Positions 16,729 to 25,092 of a DNA stretch of 27,843 bases are shown here, one piece after another. Source of the stretch: an uncultured Pelagibacteraceae bacterium. GTDB taxonomy: Bacteria; Pseudomonadota; Alphaproteobacteria; Pelagibacterales; Pelagibacteraceae. Made by a program: the position numbers and the translations under genes. The notes beneath the pieces were generated by a model. It was not told the DNA's origin, ran no database searches, and saw nothing but the letters and a program-made list of their open reading frames with translations. Within the stretch, counting starts at the first letter, position 1. The number at the start of each line of letters is the position of its first letter. The stretch covers positions 1 to 27,843 of the forward strand of contig CACFEM010000008.1 of NCBI GenBank assembly GCA_902565325.1, in the 5' to 3' direction.

Positions 16729-17390
16729 AAGAAATAGTTCTTGATACAGAAACTACAGGAATATCTGTGAAAGAGGGCCACAGAATTGTTGAAATTGGCT
16801 GCATAGAATTAGAAAATCTAATCCCAACAAAAAATAAATTTCATTGCTATCTTAACCCAGAGAGAAAAGTTTCTGAGAAGGCCTTAGAAATACACGGATA
16901 TACAGATGAGTTCTTAATTGATAAGAAAAAATTTAATGAAATTGTTGAAGATTTTTTATCTTTTATTAATGGAAAAAGATTAATTATACATAATGCTGAA
17001 TTTGACCTCGCACATTTAAATAATGAACTTGGATTGATTGGTAAAGACAAGATAAATAATGAAATTATTGATACTCTTAGTCTTTCTAGGGAAAAATTCC
17101 CAGGATCATCAGTAAGTTTGGATTCATTGTGTAAAAGATATGGAATAGATAATTCAAGAAGAAAACAGCATACTGCTCTAATTGACTGTGATCTTTTAGC
17201 AAGAGTATATATCAATTTAATTGATCAGAAAGAACCTACACTAAATTTTTTAGAGGAGAATATTAAAGATTCAGCAAACAATACTGCAAAAGTTTCATAT
17301 TATAAAAAAATTGTTTTGCCAACAAAAGAAGAAATTGAAAAACATAAAAATTATTTAAAAAATTCTTTAAAAAAAAATTATTTTAATTAA
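16725..17390 (+). CDS. dnaQ: DNA polymerase III epsilon subunit (3'-5' proofreading exonuclease)
   Basis: 221 residues with the DEDDh exonuclease set: Asp7 and Glu9 in VLDTETTGI, Asp94 in HNAEFDLAHLN, and His149 with Asp154 in KQHTALIDCDLLA. The C-terminal 45 residues are the flexible tail that binds the alpha subunit. Its length, slightly below E. coli (243), fits alphaproteobacterial DnaQ. It proofreads for the replicative polymerase. The ATG overlaps the coaE TGA (ATGA, 4 nt). Its 3' end overlaps convergent secB by 8 bp, so no terminator space exists between them. Confidence 0.95.
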   Translation: MKEIVLDTETTGISVKEGHRIVEIGCIELENLIPTKNKFHCYLNPERKVSEKALEIHGYTDEFLIDKKKFNEIVEDFLSFINGKRLIIHNAEFDLAHLNNELGLIGKDKINNEIIDTLSLSREKFPGSSVSLDSLCKRYGIDNSRRKQHTALIDCDLLARVYINLIDQKEPTLNFLEENIKDSANNTAKVSYYKKIVLPTKEEIEKHKNYLKNSLKKNYFN

Positions 17391-17811
17391 GTCTTTCATT
17401 ATAAAGTTTTTCAAAATCTATTTTTTTTTCAAATTTAATTTGAGGGTAGCCAGAATTGTGTAAAAGATTCAAAAAGGATTTTTCTAAATCTGGATAGATT
17501 TCGATTTGAACATCACAAAGAATAATTTTTTCTAAATCTTTTTTTTCTTTTATTTCATCAGCAGGTCTAATTATAGTTGCAAAATTAATTTCAAAGTAAG
17601 ATTTTAGTTCATTAGGTTCTTTGTCTTCAAATTTAAAGGTTGTGCATATTTCAATGAGTTTGTTTTTCAAGGCTTTTGAGTTGATATCTATATTTAATTG
17701 GTATTTGCCTATATGTTCTTTTACAAATAAATAGGTTTGAACGTCTCGAGTTTCACTAGACAAATCTTTTATATATTTGCCTAAAATTTCATACTTTTTT
17801 GTCATTATCAT
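17383..17811 (-). CDS. secB: Protein-export chaperone SecB
   Basis: 142 residues, near the usual 150-170. YEILGKYIKDLSSETRDVQTY (6-26) matches the start of the SecB fold, and the beta-rich middle (LNIDINSKALKNKLIEICTTFKF) and short C-terminal helix follow. SecB holds presecretory proteins unfolded and passes them to SecA. A second ATG two codons in (17805) is an equally good start. The gene overlaps fxsA upstream by about 20 nt and convergent dnaQ by 8 bp. SecB is diverse and short, but the dnaQ/fxsA context is the standard alphaproteobacterial one. Confidence 0.88.
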   Translation of the reverse strand: MIMTKKYEILGKYIKDLSSETRDVQTYLFVKEHIGKYQLNIDINSKALKNKLIEICTTFKFEDKEPNELKSYFEINFATIIRPADEIKEKKDLEKIILCDVQIEIYPDLEKSFLNLLHNSGYPQIKFEKKIDFEKLYNERLN

Positions 17812-18214
17812 CCTCTATATCTTCATATTCACCATCAATAAAATTATTTTTTGTATATTCTTTCTTGTTAATTTTTTTTGAAAAAAAAGAGAAGAAAAAT
17901 TTTCTAGTGATTGGAAAAATTATAAGAAACCCAAAAATATCAGTAGCAAACCCAGGAATTATTAATAGGAGTGCTGCAATGGCGATAGCCGCTCCTGAAA
18001 TTACCTCATAAGCTGGTGTTTTATTTTTCCTCAATTGAACAAAGCCCGATCTTAATGTATTCAAACCCTCATACTTTGCATAGTAAACACCTATTATTGC
18101 AGTACTGATAATTAGTAAAATTGTGGAAATCGCACCAATTTGTGATCCAATTTTTATAAATAAATAAATTTCTACGATTGGGACTAAAATAATTAATAAT
18201 ATTAATGAGTTCAT
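17789..18214 (-). CDS. fxsA: FxsA-family cytoplasmic membrane protein
   Basis: 141 residues. Two N-terminal hydrophobic helices (1-23, with LVPIVEIYLFIKIG; and 26-47) match the FxsA signature, and GAAIAIAALLLIIPGFATDIFGFLI (74-98) is the conserved third and fourth membrane region with the Pro-Gly-Phe turn. FxsA over-expression in E. coli relieves exclusion of phage T7 by F plasmid, but its normal role is not known. The tail is acidic (GEYEDIEDDNDK), cytosolic by inference. It lies just upstream of secB and overlaps it, so both are probably one unit, divergent from tim44 across 58 bp. Confidence 0.9.
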   Translation of the reverse strand: MNSLILLIILVPIVEIYLFIKIGSQIGAISTILLIISTAIIGVYYAKYEGLNTLRSGFVQLRKNKTPAYEVISGAAIAIAALLLIIPGFATDIFGFLIIFPITRKFFFSFFSKKINKKEYTKNNFIDGEYEDIEDDNDKKV

Positions 18215-18272
18215 TTGTCCTTAATCTAAATTGCTGGTTGAAATTAATCAACAGAGTAATTACTATCAACAT

Positions 18273-18869
18273 ATGAATTATAGTTTTGAATACATAGATA
18301 TTATTTTACTTGCTATGATAGCTGGTTTTATTTTTTTAAGATTAAGAGGAATTCTTGGTAAAAGAACTGGTTTTGAGGGAAAATCACCTGCTCAATTTAA
18401 AGAAGTTTTAAAAAATATAAAGGTAGATCAAACTGTAAAACCAAAAGAAAAGTTTGATGATGAAGCTCAAAAAGAATTTTTAAAAGGTGCAAAAATTGCT
18501 TATGAAACAATTATTACTGATTTTAGTGATAATGATAATAAGATTACAAATGCAAAACCTCTGTTAAATAAAGATATATTCAATCAATTTGATGATGCAC
18601 TTAAAGAAAGGGCAAAAAGGGGTCATTTTGCAGAAATAACATTTATTGGAGTTAATAAAGCTGAGATTAAAGAGCATAAAAAAATTGGAAATATTTTAAA
18701 CGTAACAGTAGATTTTATTGCAGAGGTGATTACTTGCATAAGAGATAAAGATAAAAAAATTGTTTCTGGAGATCCTGAAAAGATTAAGAAAATTTATGAT
18801 ACGTGGATTTTTTCACGAGATACCACATCATCAAATCCTAATTGGCAGCTAGTTAATATATTAACATAA
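18273..18869 (+). CDS. Tim44/TimA-domain membrane-anchored protein
   Basis: 198 residues from the ATG at 18273; an in-frame TTG at 18231 would add 14 polar residues before the membrane helix and is unlikely. One N-terminal helix (about 8-23, IDIILLAMIAGFIFL) is followed by a basic arm and a Tim44-like domain (FLKGAKIAYETIITDF ... FNQFDDALKERAKRGHFAEITF ... DTWIFSRDTTSSNPNWQLVNI). Mitochondrial Tim44 descends from such alphaproteobacterial proteins; the bacterial role is not settled, probably membrane-linked protein binding. It is divergent from fxsA-secB and directly followed by smr in the same frame after one stop codon. In many relatives an MltA transglycosylase gene lies between these two; it is absent here. 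Confidence 0.87.
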   Translation: MNYSFEYIDIILLAMIAGFIFLRLRGILGKRTGFEGKSPAQFKEVLKNIKVDQTVKPKEKFDDEAQKEFLKGAKIAYETIITDFSDNDNKITNAKPLLNKDIFNQFDDALKERAKRGHFAEITFIGVNKAEIKEHKKIGNILNVTVDFIAEVITCIRDKDKKIVSGDPEKIKKIYDTWIFSRDTTSSNPNWQLVNILT

Positions 18870-19292
18870 TTGAACGACAATATTTCAGACAAAGATAAAA
18901 AAGACTGGGACCAATTTATAAATAGCACAGAAAAATTACCAGATAAAGATCTTAAGAATATAAAAAAAAAAAATAAAAAAACTAGATCAATAGATCTACA
19001 TGGATTTACTTTAGATGAAGCTAATAAAACTATAGAAAATTTTATAAATAAAGCTTTTTCAGAAAACATTAATAAATTAATTATTGTTACGGGGAAAGGA
19101 CTTCACTCTGAAAATGAAAAAGACCCTTACGTTTCAAAAGATCTTAGTATTTTAAAATATTCTGTTCCAGAATTTATTTCAAATAATGCAAGTTTAATGA
19201 GCATGATAAATGAAATAACAGATGCAAAAATTGAGGATGGAGGCACCGGAGCCTTTTATATTTATCTAAAAAAAAATAAACTTACAAAATAA
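18870..19292 (+). CDS. Smr-domain protein (MutS2-type C-terminal domain)
   Basis: 140 residues starting at TTG, the codon right after the tim44 TAA and in the same frame. No ATG occurs before the Smr domain, so TTG (or readthrough of the stop) is the only simple choice. After a charged, Lys-rich linker come the Smr motifs: [12 protein letters not shown] (40-51), [10 protein letters not shown] (71-80) and [12 protein letters not shown] near the end. Smr domains act as endonucleases on branched DNA or on mRNA. The function of the stand-alone alphaproteobacterial form is not settled. Its 3' end overlaps convergent hslU by 11 bp. Confidence 0.87.
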   Translation: MNDNISDKDKKDWDQFINSTEKLPDKDLKNIKKKNKKTRSIDLHGFTLDEANKTIENFINKAFSENINKLIIVTGKGLHSENEKDPYVSKDLSILKYSVPEFISNNASLMSMINEITDAKIEDGGTGAFYIYLKKNKLTK

Positions 19293-20655
19293 ATTTCGAT
19301 AGATCTGTATCTTTTACCAAAGTATCTAAATTTTTATTAATGTATTGTTTGTCAATAATAATTTTTTCACCTGCTCGGTCTGTTGCAGTGAAGCTAATTT
19401 CATCCAATATTTTCTCAATTATAGTATGTAGTCTTCTAGCTCCAATATTTTCAACACTAGTATTTACTTCTGAAGCAATATTGGCAATAGCATCTATGCC
19501 ATCATCTGAAAATTCAAGATCAACATTTTCTGTTTTCAAAAGAGCCACATATTGTTTTATTAAACTAAAATCAGGTTCTCTTAAAATTCTTTTAAAATCT
19601 TCACTAGTTAAAGCTTCTAACTCGACTCTAATAGGCAATCTTCCTTGTAATTCGGGAAGCAAATCAGATGGTTTTGCTAGCTGAAATGCACCAGAGGCTA
19701 TAAATAAAATATGATCTGTTTTTATTGGACCATGTTTTGTGTTTACAGTAGTTCCTTCAATTAGAGGCAACAAATCTCTTTGTACACCTTCTCTTGAAAC
19801 ATCTCCTCCAACTCTATCTGTTCTTGCTGAAATTTTATCTATTTCATCTAAGAAAACGATACCATTGTTTTCAGTTGAAAGTTTAGCAGCTTTTATTATT
19901 TTGTCTTGTTCAATGAGTTTATCTGACTCATCATTGATTAAAATTTCATGGGACTCTTTTACTGTCATTTTTTTCTTTTTTTCTTTATTGCCCATTGATT
20001 TTCCAATCATTTCACCAATATTTATCATTCCAACATTTGCTCCAGGCATTCCAGGAATTTCAAAAGAAGCTCCATTAGAGCCAGTGTCACTTACAGCTAT
20101 TTCAATTTCATTATCATCTAAGTCACCGTTTCTTAATCTTTTTCTAAAACTTTCTCTTGTAGCTAGGCTTGCCTTTTTACCAACTAAAGCATCTAAAACT
20201 TTTTCCTCAGCAGCTTTTTGAGCTTGTGCAAAAACTTTTTTTCTTTTTTTTACTTTTTCCATTGAGATGGCAATTTCAATTAAATCTCTTACGATTTGTT
20301 CAACATCTCTTCCTACATATCCTACTTCAGTAAATCTTGTTGCTTCAACTTTTACGAAAGGAGCTTCTGCTAATTTTGATAATCTTCTAGAGATCTCAGT
20401 TTTTCCAACACCAGTTGGCCCAATCATTAGAATATTTTTGGGTAAAACTTCATTTTTCATTTCACCTTTAAGAGCCTGACGTCTCCATCTATTCCTAAGA
20501 GCAACAGCAACAGCTCTTTTCGCCTTGTTTTGTCCAACAACAAATCTGTCTAATTCTGAAACTATTTCTCTTGGAGATAAAGAACTAACTAAAGACGCCT
20601 CTTCTTTTTGGTTTTTATCTTTTGGATGAAGCTGTGTTACGTTTGATTTATCCAT
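19282..20655 (-). CDS. hslU: ATP-dependent protease ATPase subunit HslU (ClpY)
   Basis: 457 residues. [25 protein letters not shown] (27-51) is the family start, Walker A is GPTGVGKT (79-86), and the pore loop is GYVG (112-115). The I domain is the charged middle part (about 130-250). Walker B is [11 protein letters not shown], and [12 protein letters not shown] and [17 protein letters not shown] follow. The C-terminus DLSKFIL is the tail that inserts between HslV subunits and activates them. HslU unfolds substrates and feeds them to HslV. Its ATG overlaps the hslV stop by one base (TAATG). Confidence 0.98.
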   Translation of the reverse strand: MDKSNVTQLHPKDKNQKEEASLVSSLSPREIVSELDRFVVGQNKAKRAVAVALRNRWRRQALKGEMKNEVLPKNILMIGPTGVGKTEISRRLSKLAEAPFVKVEATRFTEVGYVGRDVEQIVRDLIEIAISMEKVKKRKKVFAQAQKAAEEKVLDALVGKKASLATRESFRKRLRNGDLDDNEIEIAVSDTGSNGASFEIPGMPGANVGMINIGEMIGKSMGNKEKKKKMTVKESHEILINDESDKLIEQDKIIKAAKLSTENNGIVFLDEIDKISARTDRVGGDVSREGVQRDLLPLIEGTTVNTKHGPIKTDHILFIASGAFQLAKPSDLLPELQGRLPIRVELEALTSEDFKRILREPDFSLIKQYVALLKTENVDLEFSDDGIDAIANIASEVNTSVENIGARRLHTIIEKILDEISFTATDRAGEKIIIDKQYINKNLDTLVKDTDLSKFIL

Positions 20656-21170
20656 TATATTTTTTCAATTTTAACATTGTCGTTTGTGAAAACACATATT
20701 TCTGCAGCAACTTTTATTGCTTTCTTAGCAACCTCCTCAGCTGACATATCACCTTCCATTAAAACTTTTCCAGCGGCTAAAGCGTAATTTCCCCCTGAGC
20801 CAATTCCAATTACGTCTCCTTCAGGCTCTAGAACATCACCAGTCCCAGAAATAATATAACTATTACTTTTGTCTCCAACTGCCATTAACGCTTCTAATCT
20901 TCTTAAATATTTATCAGTTCGCCAGTCCTTTGCTAATTCAACAGCAGCTCTAGATAAATTTCCTGCATGTTTTTCCAATTTACCTTCTAATCTTTCGAAT
21001 AAAGTTAGTGCATCAGCAGTTGATCCTGCAAACCCAGCTACTACATCTCTTTTTTCAATCTTTCTGACTTTTGAAGCTGTGCTTTTAACTACAGTATTTC
21101 CCATACTGACTTGTCCATCACCAGCAACCACTACTTCATTATTTTTTCTAATTAGTACAATTGTTGTCAT
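20655..21170 (-). CDS. hslV: ATP-dependent protease peptidase subunit HslV (ClpQ)
   Basis: 171 residues. After Met1 is removed, Thr2 of [21 protein letters not shown] becomes the N-terminal nucleophile, which fixes the start at 21170. The [22 protein letters not shown] block and [16 protein letters not shown] near the end are conserved proteasome-beta-like HslV sequence. With HslU it degrades misfolded and regulatory proteins. It is the first gene of hslVU and divergent from hisB. A sigma32-like promoter sits right before the ATG. The family is longer in some relatives because of an N-terminal propeptide, which is lacking here. Confidence 0.97.
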   Translation of the reverse strand: MTTIVLIRKNNEVVVAGDGQVSMGNTVVKSTASKVRKIEKRDVVAGFAGSTADALTLFERLEGKLEKHAGNLSRAAVELAKDWRTDKYLRRLEALMAVGDKSNSYIISGTGDVLEPEGDVIGIGSGGNYALAAGKVLMEGDMSAEEVAKKAIKVAAEICVFTNDNVKIEKI

Positions 21171-21177
21171 ATCTAAT

Positions 21178-21205
21178 AAATGGTAACTATTTTTGATACT
21201 TCAAG
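21178..21205 (-). promoter_or_regulatory. Sigma32 (RpoH)-like heat-shock promoter of hslVU
   Basis: On the minus strand CTTGAAG (21205-21199) is followed after 13 bp by TACCATTT (21185-21178). These match the heat-shock consensus CTTGAAA and CCCCATNT at 6 of 7 and 6 of 8 positions. hslVU is a classic heat-shock operon. The -10 element ends 7 nt before the hslV ATG, so the transcript would be leaderless or nearly so. Confidence 0.45.
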
Positions 21206-21219
21206 TGTATAGACTGATA

Positions 21220-21248
21220 TTGATATAGTGGGATTATGTATGTATACC
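21220..21248 (+). promoter_or_regulatory. Sigma70-like promoter of the his operon
   Basis: TTGATA (21220-21225), a 17-bp spacer and TATACC (21243-21248) resemble TTGACA/TATAAT (5 of 6 and 4 of 6). The ATG of hisB is 11 bp beyond the -10 element, which implies a 5' leader of only a few bases and leaves no room for a his attenuator peptide. Confidence 0.4.
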
Positions 21249-21259
21249 ATTAAAAATAT

Positions 21260-21850
21260 ATGGCTAGAAAAGGAAAAGTATCTCGAAAAACAAAAGAAAC
21301 CAGCATTAATGTTGAAGTAAATATTGATGGCAAGGGAAAATACCAAATTGACACTGGCATAGGTTTCTTAGATCACATGCTTGAGCAACTATCAAAGCAC
21401 TCATTAATTGATTTAAAAGTTAAAGCTAAAGGAGATACTCATATCGATCTTCATCACACAACAGAGGATACGGGTATTGCAATAGGTGAAGCTTTAAAAA
21501 AAGCAGCTAAAAAATTTGTAGGAATAAAAAGATATGCACACACAGTTATTCCAATGGATGAAACATTAACAAGAGTTGCAATAGATGTTTCAAACAGACC
21601 TTATTTGATTTGGAAAGTAAAATTAAAAGTTGAGAAACTTGGTGAGATGGACACAGAACTATTTAAAGAATGGTTTCAGGCATTTTCTCAATCTGCAGGT
21701 ATTACTATGCATGTTGAAAATATTTATGGGGAAAATAGCCACCACATAATTGAATCTTGTTATAAAGCACTAGCAAGATCATTAAGAGCTGCATTGGAGA
21801 TGGATCCAAGAAACAAGAAGAGCGTCCCATCCACTAAAGGCTCATTATAA
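21260..21850 (+). CDS. hisB: Imidazoleglycerol-phosphate dehydratase
   Basis: 196 residues, the length of the monofunctional enzyme, without the phosphatase domain of E. coli His[17 protein letters not shown] (33-48), [17 protein letters not shown] and [18 protein letters not shown] carry the histidine and glutamate ligands of the two Mn2+ ions. It dehydrates imidazole-glycerol phosphate to imidazole-acetol phosphate, the sixth step of histidine synthesis. It opens a rightward run of hisB-hisH-hisA-hisF-hisE, with 5 bp to hisH. hisG, hisD, hisC and hisI are not in the window. Confidence 0.97.
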   Translation: MARKGKVSRKTKETSINVEVNIDGKGKYQIDTGIGFLDHMLEQLSKHSLIDLKVKAKGDTHIDLHHTTEDTGIAIGEALKKAAKKFVGIKRYAHTVIPMDETLTRVAIDVSNRPYLIWKVKLKVEKLGEMDTELFKEWFQAFSQSAGITMHVENIYGENSHHIIESCYKALARSLRAALEMDPRNKKSVPSTKGSL

Positions 21851-21855
21851 GTTTA

Positions 21856-22482
21856 ATGAACGTCACAATTGTTGATTATAATTCGGGCAATATAAGCTCG
21901 ATAATAAACTCCTTTAAGGAAGTTGCTAAAGATAAGGTAAAGATCGAGGTAACTTCAGACTTAAACAAGATTAAATCGTCTGATAAAGTTGTTTTGCCAG
22001 GGCAGGGTTCGTTTAAGAGTTGTGTTGATGCAGTTAATAACATCAGTGGTCTGGTAGATACTTTAAATGAGTTTACAATTAATAAAAAAAAACCTCTTCT
22101 GGGTATTTGTGTTGGGTTACAAATGTTTGCAGATGTTGGATATGAGGAAACCGAAACTAAAGGCCTTGGATGGATATCTGGCAAGGTATCAAAGATAGAT
22201 AATCAAAATGGAAAGTACAAACTTCCCCATATTGGCTGGAACGAAATTAGTATGACGAAAGATAGTAAGATTTTTAAAGGCATTGAAAATAAATCTCACA
22301 TGTATTTTGTTCATAGTTATGAATTCATACCAGAAGATAAAAGTGTAATTTCAGCAACTACAGAATATTCATCAAATATTGTTTGCTCTGTTGAAAAAGA
22401 AAATATTTTTGGAACACAGTTCCACCCAGAGAAAAGTGATAAAACTGGACTTAAAATAATAGATAATTTTATAAGTTTATAA
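21856..22482 (+). CDS. hisH: Imidazole glycerol phosphate synthase, glutaminase subunit HisH
   Basis: 208 residues. A class I glutamine amidotransferase triad is visible: Cys85 in LLGICVGLQMF, and His190 with Glu192 in GTQFHPEKSDKTG. The N-terminal VTIVDYNSGNISSI and LPGQGSFKSC are family motifs. It releases ammonia from glutamine and passes it through HisF to the synthase reaction that gives IGP and AICAR. The active enzyme is a HisH-HisF dimer; hisF lies two genes on. The gene starts 5 bp after hisB and ends directly at the hisA ATG. Confidence 0.97.
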   Translation: MNVTIVDYNSGNISSIINSFKEVAKDKVKIEVTSDLNKIKSSDKVVLPGQGSFKSCVDAVNNISGLVDTLNEFTINKKKPLLGICVGLQMFADVGYEETETKGLGWISGKVSKIDNQNGKYKLPHIGWNEISMTKDSKIFKGIENKSHMYFVHSYEFIPEDKSVISATTEYSSNIVCSVEKENIFGTQFHPEKSDKTGLKIIDNFISL

Positions 22483-23208
22483 ATGAAAATATTTCCAGCA
22501 ATAGATATTAAAGATAAAAAATGTGTGAGGTTAGTCAAAGGAGATTTTAATAATAAAACTGAATACAAATTGTCTCCGGTTGAACAAGCAGGTAAATACA
22601 AAGATTATGGTTTTAAAAACTTGCACATAGTTGATTTAGATGGAGCTTTAACAGGTGAAACAGTTAATTTGGATATAATTCAAGAAATAGTAAAAAAATT
22701 TGATTTTAAAATTGAAATTGGTGGAGGTATTAGAAATTTTGAAAGTATTCAGAAGTATACTGATGCTGGTGTTGAAAAAGTTATTTTGGGCAGTGCTGCT
22801 ATTAAAGATAAAAATTTTTTAAAAGCAGCTTGTGAAAAATTTCCAAATCAAATCGCCTTAGGTTTAGATGCTAAAGATGGTTATTTGTCTGTTTCTGGTT
22901 GGAAAGAAAATTCAGACCAATTAACTCTAGATTATTTGAAAGAAGTTAATGATTATGGTGTAAGTAGGTTGATTTATACAGACATTAATAGAGATGGAAT
23001 GAAGCAAAGTCCAAATTTTGAAGAGACAGCAAAGATTGCTAATACATCCAATTGTTCAGTAATTATATCGGGTGGAGTTTCATCAATAGATGATATTAAA
23101 AAAGCTAAGGAATTTAATAATAAGAACATCGAAGGTATCATAGTAGGGAAAGCTATCTATGATGGGGATATTAAATTAGACGAATTAGTGAAGGAATTAG
23201 ATGCTTAA
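22483..23208 (+). CDS. hisA: ProFAR isomerase HisA
   Basis: 241 residues, a (beta/alpha)8 barrel. The acid pair is Asp8 in [14 protein letters not shown] and Asp129 in LGLDAKDG. Phosphate-binding motifs EIGGGIRN (78-85) and [10 protein letters not shown] are present. It isomerises ProFAR to PRFAR (an Amadori rearrangement), the fourth step of histidine synthesis. The HisA signature KxxRLVKGDF separates it from the paralogue hisF, whose start overlaps its end by 8 nt. No sign of the dual HisA/TrpF (PriA) form can be judged by eye. Confidence 0.96.
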   Translation: MKIFPAIDIKDKKCVRLVKGDFNNKTEYKLSPVEQAGKYKDYGFKNLHIVDLDGALTGETVNLDIIQEIVKKFDFKIEIGGGIRNFESIQKYTDAGVEKVILGSAAIKDKNFLKAACEKFPNQIALGLDAKDGYLSVSGWKENSDQLTLDYLKEVNDYGVSRLIYTDINRDGMKQSPNFEETAKIANTSNCSVIISGGVSSIDDIKKAKEFNNKNIEGIIVGKAIYDGDIKLDELVKELDA

Positions 23209-23956
23209 AAATAGAATAATACCCTGTTTAGACGTCAAAAATGGCCGTGTAGTTAAGGGGATTAATTTTGTTGATCTAAAAGATGCGGGTGATCCTGTTG
23301 AACAAGCTAAAATTTATTCAGACGGTGGAGCAGATGAAATTTGTTTTTTAGATATTACTGCATCAAATGAAAATAGAGATACTATTTACGATGTAGTAGA
23401 GAAAACGTCGAAGAAATGTTTTGTTCCTCTGACAGTTGGAGGCGGAGTTAGAAGTGTTGAGGACATCAACAAACTACTGAACTGTGGTGCAGATAAAGTA
23501 TCAATCAATACTGCTGCAGTTCAAAATCCGGAAGTAGTTGAACAAAGTTCAAAAAAATTTGGTTCACAATGTATTGTGGTTGCGATAGATGCTAAAAAAA
23601 ATGGCGACAAATGGGAAATATTTACTCATGGTGGAAGAAACAATACTAGAATTGATGCTACAGAATTCGCAAAAAAAATGGAAGATAGTGGAGCAGGCGA
23701 GCTTCTAGTTACTTCTATGGATCGGGATGGTACCCAAGTTGGTTATGATATAGAGCTTATGTCTAAGATATCTTCCATGGTAAATATTCCAGTTATTGCT
23801 TCAGGCGGAGTAGGGAATCTAGATCATTTAGTAGATGGAATCAAATTAGGAAATGCAAGCGCAGTTTTAGCAGCATCAATATTTCACTATGGCAAACATT
23901 CTTTAAAAGAAGCTAAGGAATATTTGGATTCAAAAGGAATTCCTGTTAGAATTTAA
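23201..23956 (+). CDS. hisF: Imidazole glycerol phosphate synthase, cyclase subunit HisF
   Basis: 251 residues. [16 protein letters not shown] (5-20) with Asp11, and VVAIDAKK with Asp130, are the catalytic acids. [13 protein letters not shown] and [11 protein letters not shown] bind the two phosphates of PRFAR. The barrel receives ammonia from HisH and forms IGP and AICAR. The sequence is highly conserved. It overlaps hisA by 8 nt and is followed by hisE after one base, so the block is tightly coupled. Confidence 0.98.
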   Translation: MLKNRIIPCLDVKNGRVVKGINFVDLKDAGDPVEQAKIYSDGGADEICFLDITASNENRDTIYDVVEKTSKKCFVPLTVGGGVRSVEDINKLLNCGADKVSINTAAVQNPEVVEQSSKKFGSQCIVVAIDAKKNGDKWEIFTHGGRNNTRIDATEFAKKMEDSGAGELLVTSMDRDGTQVGYDIELMSKISSMVNIPVIASGGVGNLDHLVDGIKLGNASAVLAASIFHYGKHSLKEAKEYLDSKGIPVRI

Positions 23957-23957
23957 T

Positions 23958-24230
23958 ATGCTTAATTCATTAGAGAACCTAATAAAACTTGCAAGAGAGA
24001 GAAAATCTTCTCCTGTTGAAGGTTCATATACTAATAAGTTGCTTGCAGATAAATCATTAAGCAAGGCAAAAGTTTTAGAAGAAGTTAATGAATTGATCGA
24101 GGCAGTAGAGGAAAATTCTAATAAAATTCACGAAGCTGCTGATGTGTTTTATCATTTGCTAATGTATTTAGAGGCTAATGATGTAAAAATTGAAGAAGTG
24201 ATGTCAGAGCTAGAAAAAAGAAAAAAATGA
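23958..24230 (+). CDS. hisE: Phosphoribosyl-ATP pyrophosphatase
   Basis: 90 residues, the usual size of stand-alone HisE. It is an all-alpha MazG-like fold with the metal-binding pattern EEVNELIEA followed by HEAADVFYHLLMYLE. It splits PR-ATP to PR-AMP and PPi, the second step of histidine synthesis. Here it is separate from hisI (PR-AMP cyclohydrolase), as in most Alphaproteobacteria. It starts one base after hisF and its last 4 nt overlap the HIT gene start (ATGA). Confidence 0.95.
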   Translation: MLNSLENLIKLARERKSSPVEGSYTNKLLADKSLSKAKVLEEVNELIEAVEENSNKIHEAADVFYHLLMYLEANDVKIEEVMSELEKRKK

Positions 24231-24592
24231 GTTACAACGATAATAACATTTTTGCAAAAATTTTACGTGGAGAGATTCCTTGTAATAAAATTTATGAGGA
24301 TGATTTTGTTTTGTCATTTCATGACATTAATCCACAAAAAAAAATTCATGCATTAGTTATTCCCAAGGGAAAATATGTTGACTTAGATGATTTTAGTTTA
24401 AATGCTTCTTCTGAGGAAATGGTTGGTTTGTTAAAAGGTATTAATATAGTTGCTAAAAAGCTTGGTATTTCAACAGAAGTAGGCAAAGGCTATAGAGCTT
24501 TAGCAAACATTAGTGATCACGGTGGTCAAGAAGTGCCTCATTTACATTTTCATTTATTTGGAGGAGAACGAGTTGGGAAAATGGTAGAGTGA
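24227..24592 (+). CDS. hinT: HIT-family nucleotide phosphoramidase (HinT-like)
   Basis: 121 residues. FAKILRGEIPCNKIYEDDFVLSFHDI (9-34) and the triad HLHFH (105-109) preceded by GGQEVP, with the end FGGERVGKM, are the HinT type of the histidine-triad superfamily. It hydrolyses AMP-lysine and related phosphoramidates; the real substrate in bacteria is not sure. It is embedded at the end of the his run, overlapping hisE by 4 nt and the next gene by 4 nt (GTGA). The hisE-HIT pairing recurs in Alphaproteobacteria but no link to histidine synthesis is shown. Confidence 0.94.
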   Translation: MSYNDNNIFAKILRGEIPCNKIYEDDFVLSFHDINPQKKIHALVIPKGKYVDLDDFSLNASSEEMVGLLKGINIVAKKLGISTEVGKGYRALANISDHGGQEVPHLHFHLFGGERVGKMVE

Positions 24593-25092
24593 CAGAAGAA
24601 GTTAAAAGAAATTACCTGGAAATTAATTCACTTCAAGATTTAATCGAAGGAAACAAACCTTCTGAATATTATTCTTTAAGTTTAATTGATCCAATTAATT
24701 TTCAACTAAATAAATTTTTTTATAAAAATATTGGTAAAAATCACAAGTGGGTAGATAGACTTACTTGGTCAGAAGAAAAATGGATTAATTATGCTTCCTC
24801 TAAAAATGTTAATTCATATGTTTTAAAACATAAGGACGATTTAGTGGGATTTTTCGAATTAATTTTTCATCCAGAAAACAATGAAACAGAAATTGCATAT
24901 TTTGGAATTTTAGAAGAATATCAAAATAAAAAATTAGGATCCTTTTTATTATCAGAAGCTATTAAAAAATCTTTTATAAACAATACCAAACGAGTTTGGG
25001 TACATACTTGTTCTTTAGATCATAAAAATGCTTTAGGTAACTATATTTCTAGAGGCATGAAAATTTTTAAAACTGAAATATTAAATATTTAA
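24589..25092 (+). CDS. GNAT-family N-acetyltransferase
   Basis: 167 residues from a GTG that overlaps the HIT stop (GTGA). The centre shows the GNAT fold: beta strands YVLKHKDDLVGFFEL and TEIAYFGILEEYQNKKLGSFLLSEAI. The acetyl-CoA pyrophosphate loop Q-x-x-K-L-G stands in place of the usual (R/Q)xxGx(G/A), with Lys for the first Gly. The HTCSLDHKNALGNYISRGM segment is a typical C-terminal GNAT motif (N-A-x-x-x-Y-x-x-x-G-F). The substrate is unknown; an amino group of a small molecule or a protein are both possible. Its end overlaps convergent lolA by 4 bp. Confidence 0.85.
   Translation: MTEEVKRNYLEINSLQDLIEGNKPSEYYSLSLIDPINFQLNKFFYKNIGKNHKWVDRLTWSEEKWINYASSKNVNSYVLKHKDDLVGFFELIFHPENNETEIAYFGILEEYQNKKLGSFLLSEAIKKSFINNTKRVWVHTCSLDHKNALGNYISRGMKIFKTEILNI

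Noticed and set aside
18232..18263. Imperfect hairpin CTGGTTGA...TCAACAG upstream of tim44 as an operator
   Set aside because: Only 5 bp pair without a bulge, and nothing else supports a regulatory role.
18231..18272. TTG start for the Tim44-domain protein
   Set aside because: It adds 14 polar residues ahead of the anchor helix; the ATG at 18273 fits the membrane-protein start better.
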